Positions 8,224 to 16,983 of a stretch of DNA of 54,535 nt are shown one piece after another; the stretch's first letter is position 1; each line of letters starts with the position of its first letter. The notes below the pieces were generated by a model. The model was not told where the DNA came from, did not search any database, and saw only the letters and a program-made list of their open reading frames with translations. The translations under genes were made by a program, and so were the position numbers. Where the stretch lies: assembly GCA_041484525.1 (NCBI GenBank), contig JBGPHT010000037.1, positions 1 through 54,535 of the forward strand. The letters run 5' to 3'. The stretch comes from JBGPHT01 sp041484525 (GTDB taxonomy: Bacteria; Acidobacteriota; Terriglobia; Bryobacterales; Bryobacteraceae).

Positions 8224-8954
8224 GGCGCCTGTGCCACGTGCAGCGCGACGGCGCCGCCGGTCAGGTATTCGTAGCTTACTTCTTCGAAGCCGGCGTGCCG
8301 CATGGCTTCGGCCAACTCAGGTGCAGTGGGGAACTTTCGCACTGATTCCGGCAGATACCGATAGGCGTCGGGACTGCCGGTGAGTGCGCCGCCGATGAGT
8401 GGGAGAATGCGGCGCGAATAGAAGTGATAGAGCGCGGCAAAAGCGCGGTTCCGCGGCTGCGAGAATTCCAGAATCGCGGCCATGCCGCCGGGGCGCAGGA
8501 CGCGGCGCATCTCGTCCAGGCCGGCAGCGTAGTTCGCCAGATTGCGGAATCCGAATGCGACCGTGATCAGATCGAGCGAGGCATCGCGTACCGGCAAGCG
8601 CAGGGCATCGGCTTCGAAGAGTTCGGCGCGGGCGCGGTGGCGCTCGATCTTTTGGCGCGCGGCGACCAGCATCGGGTGACAGAAATCGGAGCCCAGGACG
8701 GTGGTGCGGCGCTCGCGTTCGAGGGCCAGCACCAGGTCGCCGGTGCCGCAGCAGATATCAAGCACGCGCGCGTCCGGACGCGTCAGAACACTGCGCACGC
8801 GGCGCACGGTGTGGGCGCGCCAGTGGCGATCGATGTTGAAAGACAGCAGGTGATTGGCGAGGTCGTAGCGGGGCGCCACGCGGCCGAACATGCCGCGGAC
8901 CCAACGGGCGGCTTCCTGCTCGGTGCGCGTTCCTTCGGGCGTGGTGCCCTTCAT
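8220..8954 (-). CDS. menG: Demethylmenaquinone/ubiquinone C-methyltransferase (UbiE/MenG)
   Basis: A 244-aa class I SAM methyltransferase that adds the last ring methyl in menaquinone synthesis. It has the diagnostic motifs RYDLANHLLSFNIDRHWR, the SAM loop VLDICCGTGDL, TVAFGFRNLANY, AILEFSQP and AYRYLPESVRKFPTAPEL, all specific to UbiE. Acidobacteriota respire with menaquinone, so the MenG role is inferred. Its ATG overlaps the stop of aroB by 4 bp, giving an aroB-menG operon that joins chorismate supply to quinone synthesis. Confidence 0.93.
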   Translation of the reverse strand: MKGTTPEGTRTEQEAARWVRGMFGRVAPRYDLANHLLSFNIDRHWRAHTVRRVRSVLTRPDARVLDICCGTGDLVLALERERRTTVLGSDFCHPMLVAARQKIERHRARAELFEADALRLPVRDASLDLITVAFGFRNLANYAAGLDEMRRVLRPGGMAAILEFSQPRNRAFAALYHFYSRRILPLIGGALTGSPDAYRYLPESVRKFPTAPELAEAMRHAGFEEVSYEYLTGGAVALHVAQAP

Positions 8955-10024
8955 GCGAGAGCGGACCGGATGGATTCGAGCACCAGGCTATCGCTGAGGC
9001 CCGAGACCACCGTCACCTCGCCGATGCGCACGGGCAGGACGAAATGCACTTTGCCGCGCACGGTCTTCTTGTCGTGTACCAGGCGCGCCAGCAGGTTTTC
9101 CGCGGAGATGCCGTCGAGCGCCGGGATGGGGCCGTAGAGTTGGATGATGGCGAGCATCTTGACCGCGTCCTCGGGCGAAACGTGGCCGGTCATCTCGCCG
9201 AGGTAAACGGCGGCGCGCATGCCGAAGGCGACGGCCTCACCGTGCAGGAAACGGGTGTACGCGGTCTCGGCCTCGAGGGCGTGGCCGAACGTGTGGCCGA
9301 AGTTGAGGATGCGGCGCATGTCGTTTTCGCGCTCGTCGCCGGAGACGACTTCGCACTTCATCCGAACGGATTCGGCGACGATGTGGTCGACGGCTTCGGG
9401 CGTCCGCCCCAGCACTTGCTGGCTTCGCTCGCTCAGATACCGGAACAATTCGGGCTCGCGGATGATCCCGGCCTTGATGATCTCCCACAGTCCGGCGCGG
9501 TATTCGCGGCCGGGGAGGGTATCGAGCAGCGCGGGATCGATGAGGACCGCGAGCGGCTGATGGAAGCTGCCGATGAGGTTCTTGCCGCTGACAAGGTTGA
9601 CTCCGGTTTTGCCGCCGATCGCGGCATCGACCAGCGCGAGCAGGGTGGTGGGAATCTGAATCACCGGGACGCCGCGCATGAAAATGGCGGCGAGGAATCC
9701 GGCCATATCGTTAACGATGCCGCCGCCGAATGCGATCACGAGGCTGGAGCGGTCGCCGCCGCGGCGGATCATTTCCTCGGCGGCCTGCTCGACAGGCGCG
9801 AGGCGTTTCTGGTCTTCGCCACCGGGGAGGAAGAGGACTTCGTGGTCGATGCCCGCGAGGCTGCGCGCGAGGGCTTCGCCTTTGTGGCGCCAGACGTCTT
9901 CAGTGGAGACGACGAAGACCTTGCCCGTTTTCGGCGGAATGTGCCGGGCCGCGTGGGAGAGGACGCCGCGCTCCACGATGGCCGTGTAGCAGCCGTGGGG
10001 CGTCTCGACGCGGAAAGAGGGCAT
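8951..10024 (-). CDS. aroB: 3-dehydroquinate synthase
   Basis: A 357-aa NAD- and metal-dependent enzyme of the shikimate pathway that converts DAHP to 3-dehydroquinate. Recognisable blocks are GGEDQKRLAPVEQAAEEM, the glycine-rich NAD loop AFGGGIVNDMAGFLAAIFMRG, IPTTLLALVDAAIGGKTGVN, RAGLWEIIKAGII, and the metal-binding histidines in ILNFGHTFGHALE and RFLHGEAVAFGM. Full length for the family. First gene of the aroB-menG pair; a palindromic repeat lies just upstream. Confidence 0.96.
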   Translation of the reverse strand: MPSFRVETPHGCYTAIVERGVLSHAARHIPPKTGKVFVVSTEDVWRHKGEALARSLAGIDHEVLFLPGGEDQKRLAPVEQAAEEMIRRGGDRSSLVIAFGGGIVNDMAGFLAAIFMRGVPVIQIPTTLLALVDAAIGGKTGVNLVSGKNLIGSFHQPLAVLIDPALLDTLPGREYRAGLWEIIKAGIIREPELFRYLSERSQQVLGRTPEAVDHIVAESVRMKCEVVSGDERENDMRRILNFGHTFGHALEAETAYTRFLHGEAVAFGMRAAVYLGEMTGHVSPEDAVKMLAIIQLYGPIPALDGISAENLLARLVHDKKTVRGKVHFVLPVRIGEVTVVSGLSDSLVLESIRSALA

Positions 10025-10074
10025 AGAGACTTTTTACCATGCCACGAACAAGGGGTCTTTCGCGATCGACGGCC

Positions 10075-10159
10075 GTGAAAGAATACGGGGACGCGCCTAC
10101 TGTTGCGACAGGTTGCGGATGTCGCGTAGGTCGCCCGGAGCATCCCCGGATTCTTTCAC
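10075..10159. repeat. REP-like imperfect palindrome
   Basis: Arms of 17 bp (10075-10091 and 10143-10159) pair with one mismatch: GTGAAAGAATACGGGGA against TCCCCGGATTCTTTCAC. The 51-bp interior also shows partial symmetry (CGCGCCTAC against GTAGGTCGC). This is the shape of REP/BIME sequences mobilised by RAYT transposases. It lies between two divergently oriented gene ends and the right arm contains the stop codon of the ankyrin gene. Confidence 0.6.
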
Positions 10160-10797
10160 TACTCCAACTCGGCGGCCAAATCGTTGTGCCCGAATTGGCG
10201 CGCGAGGTCGGCGGCGGTCTTTCCGTCTTGTGTCTTGCGGCGGGGATCGGCGCCGGCGGCGCGGAGTCTCTGCACCATCTCTCTTTGACCGCGCCCGGCG
10301 GCGGAGTGGAGCGGGGTGGCGCCGAGGAATTCCTCGGGGTCAGCGGCGGCGCCGTGCGCGAGCAGCAGATCGAGGAGCTCGACCTTGCCGCTGGCGACGG
10401 CGGAATGCAGCGGGGTGACGCGGAACGAATTCTGCGACGGCCGGTTCACGTCGGCGCCGGCTTCCACCAATAGGCGCGCTGCGGAGGGGTGTCCGAAGAA
10501 AAGGGACAGGCCGAGGCCGCTGAAGCCATCGGGCGAATCGGCACGGGCCAGGCTGGGGTCCTGCTGCAGAAGAGCAGCCACACGATCGGTGCGGCCGAGC
10601 GCGCAGGCTTCGAAGAAATCGGGCTCGCGGCCGGCGAGCAGGATCGGGACCAGATCGGCGTGGCGCGTGTAGGCGGCCCAGAGAACGGCGGTAGCGCCAT
10701 CCTGATTGCGGGCCTCGGCCAGGCTGGGGTCGACGGCAAGCAGCTTTTTCACCATCTCCGCGTCGCCGGCGCGGATGGCATCGAACAGTTGGCTCAT
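10159..10797 (-). CDS. Ankyrin-repeat protein
   Basis: A 212-aa protein made almost entirely of ankyrin repeats, with about six units. Examples are LFDAIRAGDAEMVKKLLAVD, DGATAVLWAAYTRHADLVPI, VTPLHSAVASGKVELLDLLL, ATPLHSAAGRGQREMVQRLR and DGKTAADLARQFGHNDLAAE. There is no signal peptide, so it is probably a cytoplasmic protein-protein interaction scaffold with an unknown partner. The stop codon lies inside the right arm of the palindromic repeat at 10075-10159, suggesting that the repeat inserted at or reshaped its 3' end. Confidence 0.9.
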   Translation of the reverse strand: MSQLFDAIRAGDAEMVKKLLAVDPSLAEARNQDGATAVLWAAYTRHADLVPILLAGREPDFFEACALGRTDRVAALLQQDPSLARADSPDGFSGLGLSLFFGHPSAARLLVEAGADVNRPSQNSFRVTPLHSAVASGKVELLDLLLAHGAAADPEEFLGATPLHSAAGRGQREMVQRLRAAGADPRRKTQDGKTAADLARQFGHNDLAAELE

Positions 10798-10830
10798 AGC
10801 CGTAGTATCGGGCAGGCGGCGGGCGGAGTC

Positions 10831-11700
10831 TTATCGAAACTTGCTTAATTCGCGAAAGGCCGAGGGAGGGACGCCGTAGCGCTGCCGGAACAGCAGGCTG
10901 AAGGACGCGGCACTTTCGAAACCCACGGCGCCGCAGACGCCGGTGACGGTCATGGGCGTGGCTGCGAGCAGTTCCCGGGCGCGTTCGAGACGCAGCTCAT
11001 TGCGGTACTGGTGGGGCGTTCTGCCGAAGACACGGGTGAACGTGCGGTGAAAATGGAATGGCGAAAGGCAGGCCTCGCGCGCGAGCCGCCCCAGGTCGAG
11101 ATCGTCGCAGGCGTGGGCGTGAAGGAACTCCTGACCGCGGCGCACGCGGCGGAACAGTTCGTCACGCGTGGCGGCGCGGCGCGCGGGCAACTGGCCGACG
11201 CGGCGGTTGATGTCCCGATCGAGCAGCAGCAGATCGTGGGCGAGGGCGAGGTATTGTTGGTCGAGCCAGAGTTGGGACGCACTCCGGGCGCTGGCGATGG
11301 TGTGCATGCGCGGGAGGATGCGATCGTCCCTGGGATGCAGCCGGGCGAGCAAGGGCACAGGGGCTGGACGGGGATCGATCTCGTCCGTGGTCAGCGAGGC
11401 GGTGACGGAGCGGACGAAGTCCGGTTCGAAGAAAACGCAGAGAGTGGCGACAGGCGCGCGCGAATCGATCTCCAGGGAGTAGGGCTCGGAGTGGTTGAGC
11501 ACCAAGAAGGAATTGGGGTCCACGGCCAGCTCGCGGCCGCCTGTCTTCCATGACACGGCGCCTTCCGTGACGGACTTGATCGACAGCGGGCCGGGGAAGT
11601 CCTTGACGAAGTGCGTGCGGGCGCGGGCACGCAGCACGGCATTGCGTTCGCCGATCGGCGCCGAGACAGAGTTGATCCGGAGCGCGCCCTTCTCCTCCAC
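10831..11700 (-). CDS. AraC-family transcriptional regulator
   Basis: A 289-aa regulator. The N-terminal 150 residues have a cupin-like strand pattern (for example LAVDPNSFLVLNHSEPYSLE) that probably senses a small ligand. The C-terminal 100 residues hold the double helix-turn-helix of AraC/XylS: LDLGRLAREACLSPFHFHRT with FTRVFGRTPHQYRNELRLER, then TVTGVCGAVGFESAASFSLL with FRQRYGVPPSAFRE. No neighbouring target is evident; it is transcribed away from nadB, which starts 45 bp from its start codon, so cross-regulation is possible. Confidence 0.92.
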   Translation of the reverse strand: MEEKGALRINSVSAPIGERNAVLRARARTHFVKDFPGPLSIKSVTEGAVSWKTGGRELAVDPNSFLVLNHSEPYSLEIDSRAPVATLCVFFEPDFVRSVTASLTTDEIDPRPAPVPLLARLHPRDDRILPRMHTIASARSASQLWLDQQYLALAHDLLLLDRDINRRVGQLPARRAATRDELFRRVRRGQEFLHAHACDDLDLGRLAREACLSPFHFHRTFTRVFGRTPHQYRNELRLERARELLAATPMTVTGVCGAVGFESAASFSLLFRQRYGVPPSAFRELSKFR

Positions 11701-11745
11701 GTTTCCGAGTGTACCGGAAACCCCCTGCTATGATCGCAGGCAGAG

Positions 11746-13269
11746 ATGGATCCCGATTTTCTCGTCATCGGAGCGGGCGTCGCGGGGATGCGCGCCGCCA
11801 TCGAACTGGCAGCGGCCGGCACGGTCCTGGTAGTCGCTAAGGAAAGTTTGCAGGAATCTTCCTCTGAATACGCGCAGGGTGGGATCGCGGTGGCGCTGGG
11901 CGAGGATGACGAAGTGGAGATGCATGAGCAGGACACGATCTACGCGGGCGACGGCCTGTGCGACATCGCGGCGGTCCGCACGCTAGTGGAGGAAGGGCCG
12001 GCTGCGATCCAGGAGCTGATCGAGTGGGGCGCGGAGTTCGATCGCGAGGGGACGCGCCTGGCGTTCACGCGCGAAGGGGCGCACGGCCGGGACCGGATTC
12101 TGCATGCGCACGGCGATTCCACGGGACGGGAGATTGCGCGCACGCTGTACCGCCAGGCGGCGTCATTGCGCAACATCACGTTTCGCAGCTACGTAGCGAC
12201 CTCCGACCTGGTGGTGGAAGGTGAGGCGGCGGGCGCTGTATTGTACGATGCCGCGGCGAAGGAGAACGTGACCATCGGGGCGCGCGCGGTGCTGCTCGCG
12301 ACGGGCGGACTGGGGCGTGTGTTTCTGCACACTACCAATCCGCACGTAGCAACAGGCGATGGTGTGGCGATGGCGTATCGGGCTGGCGCGGAGATCAGCG
12401 ACATCGAGTTCGTGCAGTTCCATCCAACGGCGCTGGCGGTGGAGGGTGCGCCGCAGTTTCTGCTCTCGGAGGCGCTACGCGGCGAAGGGGCGTACCTGCG
12501 CAATCGCGATGGGGAGCGGTTCATGGAGCGCTACCATCCCCTGCTGGAACTGGCGCCGCGCGACGTGGTGGCGCGGGCCATCGTGTCGGAGATGAAACGC
12601 ACCGGCGCGCCGAGCGTGCTGCTGGACCTGACGCATCGCGAGAGTGGATTCGCGCGCCGGCGGTTCCCGCGGATCTACCAGACGTGCCTGCGATACGGCG
12701 TGGACCTGGATCGTGAGGCCGCTCCGGTGGCGCCCGCGGCGCACTACGCGATGGGCGGCGTATGGACGGACCTGGACGGGAACACGACCATTCCGCGGCT
12801 GTTCGCGGCGGGAGAAGTTGCGTGCACGGGCGCACATGGAGCCAACCGCCTGGCAAGCAATTCCCTGCTGGAAGGTGTAGTATTCGGAGCGCGGGCGGGG
12901 AGGACGATGCGGGAGTGCGGCGGCGTCCCGAAGCCTTTGAATGGGACTCGGCCTGCGCAAGCCGAAGGCCGGAGGGACATCGACGTTCGAAGAATTGCGT
13001 GGGATAAGTGCGGGATTGTGCGGGATGGAGCGGGGCTGCGGGAGGCGTGCGAATTACTGGAGCGCGATGCCGGAGCGGGTGGCGAGGCGGAGAACATGCG
13101 GCTGGTGGCATGGTTGATCGCGCGTTGCGCGCTGGCGCGCGAGGAGAGCCGGGGAGCGCATTTCCGCCGCGATTTTCCGGAGAAACGGGTAACTTTCGAG
13201 AAGCACTCGGTGGCGCAAAAAGGCACGGAGATCCGGTTCCGCGATAAACTGGAAGCACACGAACAATGA
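11746..13269 (+). CDS. nadB: L-aspartate oxidase
   Basis: A 507-aa flavoprotein that oxidises L-aspartate to iminoaspartate, the first step of de novo NAD synthesis. Visible motifs are the FAD-binding VIGAGVAGMRAAIELA at the N-terminus, SSEYAQGGIAVALGEDD (which separates NadB from succinate dehydrogenase), the active-site region HAHGDSTGREIARTLYR, VQFHPTAL, and HYAMGGVWTDLDGNTTIPRL with GANRLASNSLLEGVVFG. The C-terminal helical domain is present. Its stop overlaps the hslV start by 4 bp. The quinolinate synthase gene is not in the window. Confidence 0.95.
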   Translation: MDPDFLVIGAGVAGMRAAIELAAAGTVLVVAKESLQESSSEYAQGGIAVALGEDDEVEMHEQDTIYAGDGLCDIAAVRTLVEEGPAAIQELIEWGAEFDREGTRLAFTREGAHGRDRILHAHGDSTGREIARTLYRQAASLRNITFRSYVATSDLVVEGEAAGAVLYDAAAKENVTIGARAVLLATGGLGRVFLHTTNPHVATGDGVAMAYRAGAEISDIEFVQFHPTALAVEGAPQFLLSEALRGEGAYLRNRDGERFMERYHPLLELAPRDVVARAIVSEMKRTGAPSVLLDLTHRESGFARRRFPRIYQTCLRYGVDLDREAAPVAPAAHYAMGGVWTDLDGNTTIPRLFAAGEVACTGAHGANRLASNSLLEGVVFGARAGRTMRECGGVPKPLNGTRPAQAEGRRDIDVRRIAWDKCGIVRDGAGLREACELLERDAGAGGEAENMRLVAWLIARCALAREESRGAHFRRDFPEKRVTFEKHSVAQKGTEIRFRDKLEAHEQ

Positions 13270-13805
13270 CAGAAAAGATACGGTCGACGACGGTGCTTTG
13301 CGTCCGTCGCGACAATAAGGTCGTCATGGCCGGCGACGGGCAGGTCACGCTGGGGCATGAAGTCCTGAAGAGCACGGCGCGGAAGCTGCGTCGGCTGTAT
13401 AACGATAAAATTCTAGCGGGCTTCGCGGGTTCGACGGCCGACGCATTCGCGCTGTTTGCGCGCTTCGAATCGAAGCTGGAGCAGTTCAACGGCAATCTGC
13501 CGCGCTCGGTGGTGGAACTGGCGAAGGAATGGCGCACGGACCGCGTTCTGCGCCACCTGGAAGCGCTGCTGCTGGTAGCGGATGCGAAATCCATCTACCT
13601 GGTGAGCGGAAACGGAGATGTGATCGAGCCGGATGAAGGCATCGCCGCCATCGGGTCCGGCGGGCCGTTCGCGCTGGCTGCGGCGACGGCGCTGATGCAA
13701 AGCACCAAGCTTTCCGCGCGCAGCGTCGCGGAGCAGGCCATGGCGATTGCCGCCCAGATCTGCATCTATACGAACGACAGCATCACGTACGAGGAATTGG
13801 AGTAG
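13266..13805 (+). CDS. hslV: ATP-dependent protease peptidase subunit HslV
   Basis: A 179-aa N-terminal nucleophile hydrolase, the proteolytic half of the HslUV (ClpQY) complex. It has the conserved GDGQVTLGHEVLKSTARKLR, AGFAGSTADAFALFARFE, GIAAIGSGGPFALAAATAL and the C-terminal ICIYTNDSITYEELE. The catalytic threonine should be one of the pair in STTVLCVRR, exposed after removal of a short leader. ATG overlaps the nadB stop and hslU follows after 2 bp. Confidence 0.96.
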   Translation: MTEKIRSTTVLCVRRDNKVVMAGDGQVTLGHEVLKSTARKLRRLYNDKILAGFAGSTADAFALFARFESKLEQFNGNLPRSVVELAKEWRTDRVLRHLEALLLVADAKSIYLVSGNGDVIEPDEGIAAIGSGGPFALAAATALMQSTKLSARSVAEQAMAIAAQICIYTNDSITYEELE

Positions 13806-13807
13806 GT

Positions 13808-15166
13808 ATGGTGATCTATCTTCCCAGCCAGTCGGTGGATGAGGAGCCGCTCCTCGACGAGTTGACGCCGCGCGAAATTGTGCGCGAGCTGGACAAGCAT
13901 GTGGTGGGACAGGCGGAGGCGAAGCGCGCGGTGGCGATCGCGCTGCGCAACCGCATCCGCCGGCAGAAGCTGCCGCCCGAGATGGCCGAAGAGGTGATGC
14001 CCAAAAACATCCTCATGATCGGGCCGACGGGCGTGGGCAAAACGGAGCTGGCGCGGCGCCTGGCGCGGCTGGCGAATTCGCCGTTCTTGAAGGTGGAGGC
14101 CAGCAAGTTCACCGAGGTCGGGTACGTGGGTCGCGATGTGGAGTCGATGATCCGCGACCTGGTGGACATCGCGATCGACATGGTGCGTGAGGAGCGGCTC
14201 GACGAAGTGGCGGACCGCGCCGAGTTGAACGCGGAAGAGCGGCTGCTCGACCTGCTGATGCCGCCGCAACCGGAGCCGAGCGAGAGCGTGGAGCGCACGC
14301 GGGAGAAGCTGCGCGAGCGGCTGCGCGAGGGCAAACTGGACGAGCGGCTGGTGGAGCTGGACATCAAGGACCGCAATCCCACGTTCGAAATCACGACCAA
14401 CGCCGGCATCGAGGAGATGGGCATCAATCTGAAAGATATGCTGCCCAATCTCTTCGGCCAGAAGACGCGCCGCCGCAAGATGCGGGTGGCGGAAGCGTTG
14501 GACTACCTGGTGCAGGAAGAGGAGCAGAAGCTCATCGATATGGACCAGGTGACGCGCGCTGCGCTCGAGCGCGTGGAATCGAGCGGCATCATCTTCCTGG
14601 ATGAGATCGACAAGATTGCGGGGCGCGAATCGGGCCACGGGCCGGACGTGAGCCGCGAGGGCGTGCAGCGCGACATTCTGCCGATCGTCGAAGGAACGAC
14701 GGTGAATACACGCTACGGCTTCGTGCGCACGGACCACATCCTGTTCATCGCGGCGGGCGCGTTTCACGTATCGAAGCCGAGCGACATGATTCCCGAGCTG
14801 CAGGGCCGGTTTCCCATCCGGGTGGAACTGAAATCGCTCACGGTGGAGGATTTCATCCGCATTCTGAAGGAGCCGAAGAATGCGCTGGCGAAGCAGTACA
14901 CGGCGCTGCTCGAGACGGAAGGCATCAAGCTGATTCTGACCGACGATGCGCTGGAGGAAGTCGCGAAGTTCGCGGCGCAGGTGAACCAAAGCTCGGAGAA
15001 TATCGGCGCGCGGCGGCTTCACACCATCATGGAGAAGCTGCTCGAAGAAGTATCGTTCGAAGGTCCGGACCTGAAAAAGAAGACGGTGAAGGTGGACGCG
15101 AACTACGTCCGCAAACAACTCGCCGACATCGTGAAGGACCAGGACCTGAGCCGCTACATCCTCTGA
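13808..15166 (+). CDS. hslU: ATP-dependent protease ATPase subunit HslU
   Basis: A 452-aa AAA+ unfoldase that feeds substrates to HslV. Walker A is GPTGVGKTELARRLA (near residue 76) and Walker B is GIIFLDEIDKIAGRESG. The intermediate (I) domain rich in Arg and Glu lies at about 130-230; sensor and arginine-finger regions (ELQGRFPIRVEL, NIGARRLHTIMEKLLEE) and the C-terminal SRYIL, which inserts into HslV, are present. Full length. Its 3' end overlaps the convergent DinB gene by 13 bp. Confidence 0.97.
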   Translation: MVIYLPSQSVDEEPLLDELTPREIVRELDKHVVGQAEAKRAVAIALRNRIRRQKLPPEMAEEVMPKNILMIGPTGVGKTELARRLARLANSPFLKVEASKFTEVGYVGRDVESMIRDLVDIAIDMVREERLDEVADRAELNAEERLLDLLMPPQPEPSESVERTREKLRERLREGKLDERLVELDIKDRNPTFEITTNAGIEEMGINLKDMLPNLFGQKTRRRKMRVAEALDYLVQEEEQKLIDMDQVTRAALERVESSGIIFLDEIDKIAGRESGHGPDVSREGVQRDILPIVEGTTVNTRYGFVRTDHILFIAAGAFHVSKPSDMIPELQGRFPIRVELKSLTVEDFIRILKEPKNALAKQYTALLETEGIKLILTDDALEEVAKFAAQVNQSSENIGARRLHTIMEKLLEEVSFEGPDLKKKTVKVDANYVRKQLADIVKDQDLSRYIL

Positions 15167-15666
15167 GCGGCCTGCTGTTCGCGATCGTAAAGCGAGAGAT
15201 CGAGCGCGGGTGGCGTGCGCCCGAGCGTGCGCAGGAATCCGGCGACCTGGCCGCGATGGTGCGTCCCGTGGTTGACGACGTGGAGCACGAGTTTGTAGAG
15301 CAGTTGCGTCCACGGATTGCCCTTCATGTCCTTGTAGGGCACAGAAGCGTTCGCGGCTTCATCGGAAAGGCCGCACAGCCACAGATTCCATCGTTCGTCG
15401 AGGGCGGGCCAATCGTTCTGCAGCACGGCCAGGCTGCGGTCGGCGTCGGTGATGAAACCGGGACGGGGCGCACCGTGCAGGCGCGCCAGCCAGAGGCGCT
15501 CGGCCCCGAAGACATGCACCAGCGTGTCGAGTATGGAGTGATCCGCGGTGCGGAAATCGTGCGTCAACTCCTCGGGGGAAATCTTGGCAGCGGCGTCGAC
15601 GAGGCGAAGGTTGGCCCAGGTGTTGTACGCGAAATGAGAGCGGAGGAGTTCGGCGGGAGCGATCAT
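15154..15666 (-). CDS. DinB/YfiT-like four-helix protein
   Basis: A 170-aa putative metal-dependent enzyme. I chose the ATG at 15666 (MIAPAELLRSHFAYNTWANL) because the open frame upstream has no family similarity. Helix 1 has HFAYNTWANLRLVD, helix 2 HSILDTLVHVFGAERLWLAR, and helix 3 LVLHVVNHGTHHRGQVAGFL, supplying the three metal-ligand histidines of the DinB superfamily. Members include thiol S-transferases and DNA-damage-induced proteins; the substrate here is unknown. Tail-to-tail with hslU. Confidence 0.88.
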   Translation of the reverse strand: MIAPAELLRSHFAYNTWANLRLVDAAAKISPEELTHDFRTADHSILDTLVHVFGAERLWLARLHGAPRPGFITDADRSLAVLQNDWPALDERWNLWLCGLSDEAANASVPYKDMKGNPWTQLLYKLVLHVVNHGTHHRGQVAGFLRTLGRTPPALDLSLYDREQQAAQRM

Positions 15667-15698
15667 AACTGCCCAGTCTACAACTGACGGGGACGGGT

Positions 15699-15719
15699 GT
15701 GGTGAGCCCTGTAGGATTT
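15699..15719. repeat. Left attachment-site repeat (tRNA 3'-end sequence)
   Basis: These 21 bases match positions 19039-19059 with a single mismatch. In the opposite orientation they read as the end of a tRNA: T-loop, T-stem 3' strand, acceptor strand and CCA. The copy is followed 27 bp later by a doubled agtccctgt motif, also found inside the right boundary, so I read it as attL of an integrated element whose right end is at 19039. Confidence 0.6.
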
Positions 15720-16094
15720 GGCCGGAGATCACCAGATTGAACTAGAGTCCCTGTGGAAGTCCCTGTAAGCTCGGTGGTGGGTTGTGCCGGTTGGATAGAA
15801 TACATGCTCCCTAGGATTACAGGCGGTATGGCGCATCCAACGAGCCGATAGGGGGTGTGTGCACTGAGTGCGCACCGGATCGAGCAATTTGCGGTCTGTA
15901 GACCCTACACCGCACGTTCCATCCCTCGTTGCGCCGCAAGCCCATCCGGGGGTTATGGAGGCTGCGTGGTGCGGTTTCAGTTGTGGCGAGTTGTCCAAAG
16001 GTGCCGGTCTTGTTGGAGACGCATGGGTTGAGGGAGGCAAGTTTTTTGTTCCTAGCACCAAACAGTCGGCCTGATGCGGTCGTGAAGTGCTCAA
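15720..16094. other. Non-coding stretch inside the left end of the element
   Basis: No convincing gene on either strand. It contains the left doubled agtccctgt motif (15746-15767). A related pair occurs at 18970-18990 just inside the right att repeat; these could be integrase arm-binding sites. The rest shows no structure I can name. Confidence 0.5.
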
Positions 16095-16571
16095 TTGCAG
16101 GCACATGTAGAATTAATGCTGATGCCAGACAGACTATCGGTCCTCCTCCAATTCGGGCGTGATGAAGAATTGAAGGCATTGGGGAAAATGACCATTCTCT
16201 TTGCAAGCCTGGACGAAGCCATCGCGCATTTCATTGAAGGCTTGCTTGCGTCTCCAGCCCTTTCTGCACTCCACAACGGCAAGCCAATCGCCGAGCTACG
16301 TTTCGAGGACAAACAGGATCTCGCTAAGAGGCTTGGAAACGCGCTTGCATCTGAGCATGGGGTGGACGCGGAAGCGTTTATTGCCGCACTTGGTGAAGCG
16401 AAGAAGGCGTCACGATTGAGGAATAAGGTCATTCATGGATGGCTTACGTGGGATAGGGATGGCAAAGAGGCGGTCTTCAGCGGACCAAGGTTCCGGTCTG
16501 AGGCCGGAACTTCCGGGCCGTCACCGGGTTATCCACGAGGCTCGTGTTTTTCTGGACTTCGATGCGCCTGA
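16095..16571 (+). CDS. Hypothetical protein with HEPN-like RNKVIH motif
   Basis: An open frame of up to 158 aa; the true start could be 16095, 16116 or 16122. The first 130 residues are helical (FGRDEELKALGKMTILFASL, DEAIAHFIEGLL) and include RLRNKVIHGWLTW, an Rx4H motif of the kind seen in HEPN ribonuclease or RNA-binding domains. After residue 135 the sequence becomes low-complexity and looks out of frame, so the 3' end is probably damaged. It lies in the element remnant between the att repeats. Function unknown. Confidence 0.4.
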   Translation: MQAHVELMLMPDRLSVLLQFGRDEELKALGKMTILFASLDEAIAHFIEGLLASPALSALHNGKPIAELRFEDKQDLAKRLGNALASEHGVDAEAFIAALGEAKKASRLRNKVIHGWLTWDRDGKEAVFSGPRFRSEAGTSGPSPGYPRGSCFSGLRCA

Positions 16572-16983
16572 ATTGTCCGGGGTGTGGCCAGTTCTGCTGT
16601 GGCATAGCTTCAAAGCCGGACCGGATTTTTGGTGGCGGCGGGGTGTCGTCCTCTCTGGTTGAATCGTACGTATTAATCGGACCCCGTTAACTGTTGTTAG
16701 ACCGTATAGAACTCTCATATCGAACGAAACGTCAGAAGGCGAGTGCGTGCTATATCCTAACCCGACCGTTTGTTCGATTTTGGCTCGCCTGTAACGGTGT
16801 CTACAGGGGTAAGGGTAAGGCCGGACTGTCAATCCAGCCTGTCCACAAAGTATATGTCGTGGAGTGCCGTCGATCCGGATTGGGGCCTGCCCTTGGACCA
16901 CAGACTTCCCGCATCGGGTTCGCGTTTGTTCAATGCGTGCGGCCATTGACAATCAGATAGCCGTACCCTAAATTCAAGAGGCT
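16572..16983. other. Intergenic stretch without a recognisable gene
   Basis: About 410 bp with lower GC than the core. I see only an imperfect inverted repeat around 16721-16778 (TCGAACGAAACG and CGTTTGTTCGA). No tRNA, promoter pair or coding frame can be supported. Confidence 0.4.

Noticed and set aside
13766..15313. 515-aa minus-strand frame opposite hslU
   Set aside because: HslU on the plus strand has all AAA+ motifs; the antisense frame is Arg/His/Leu-rich without domains.
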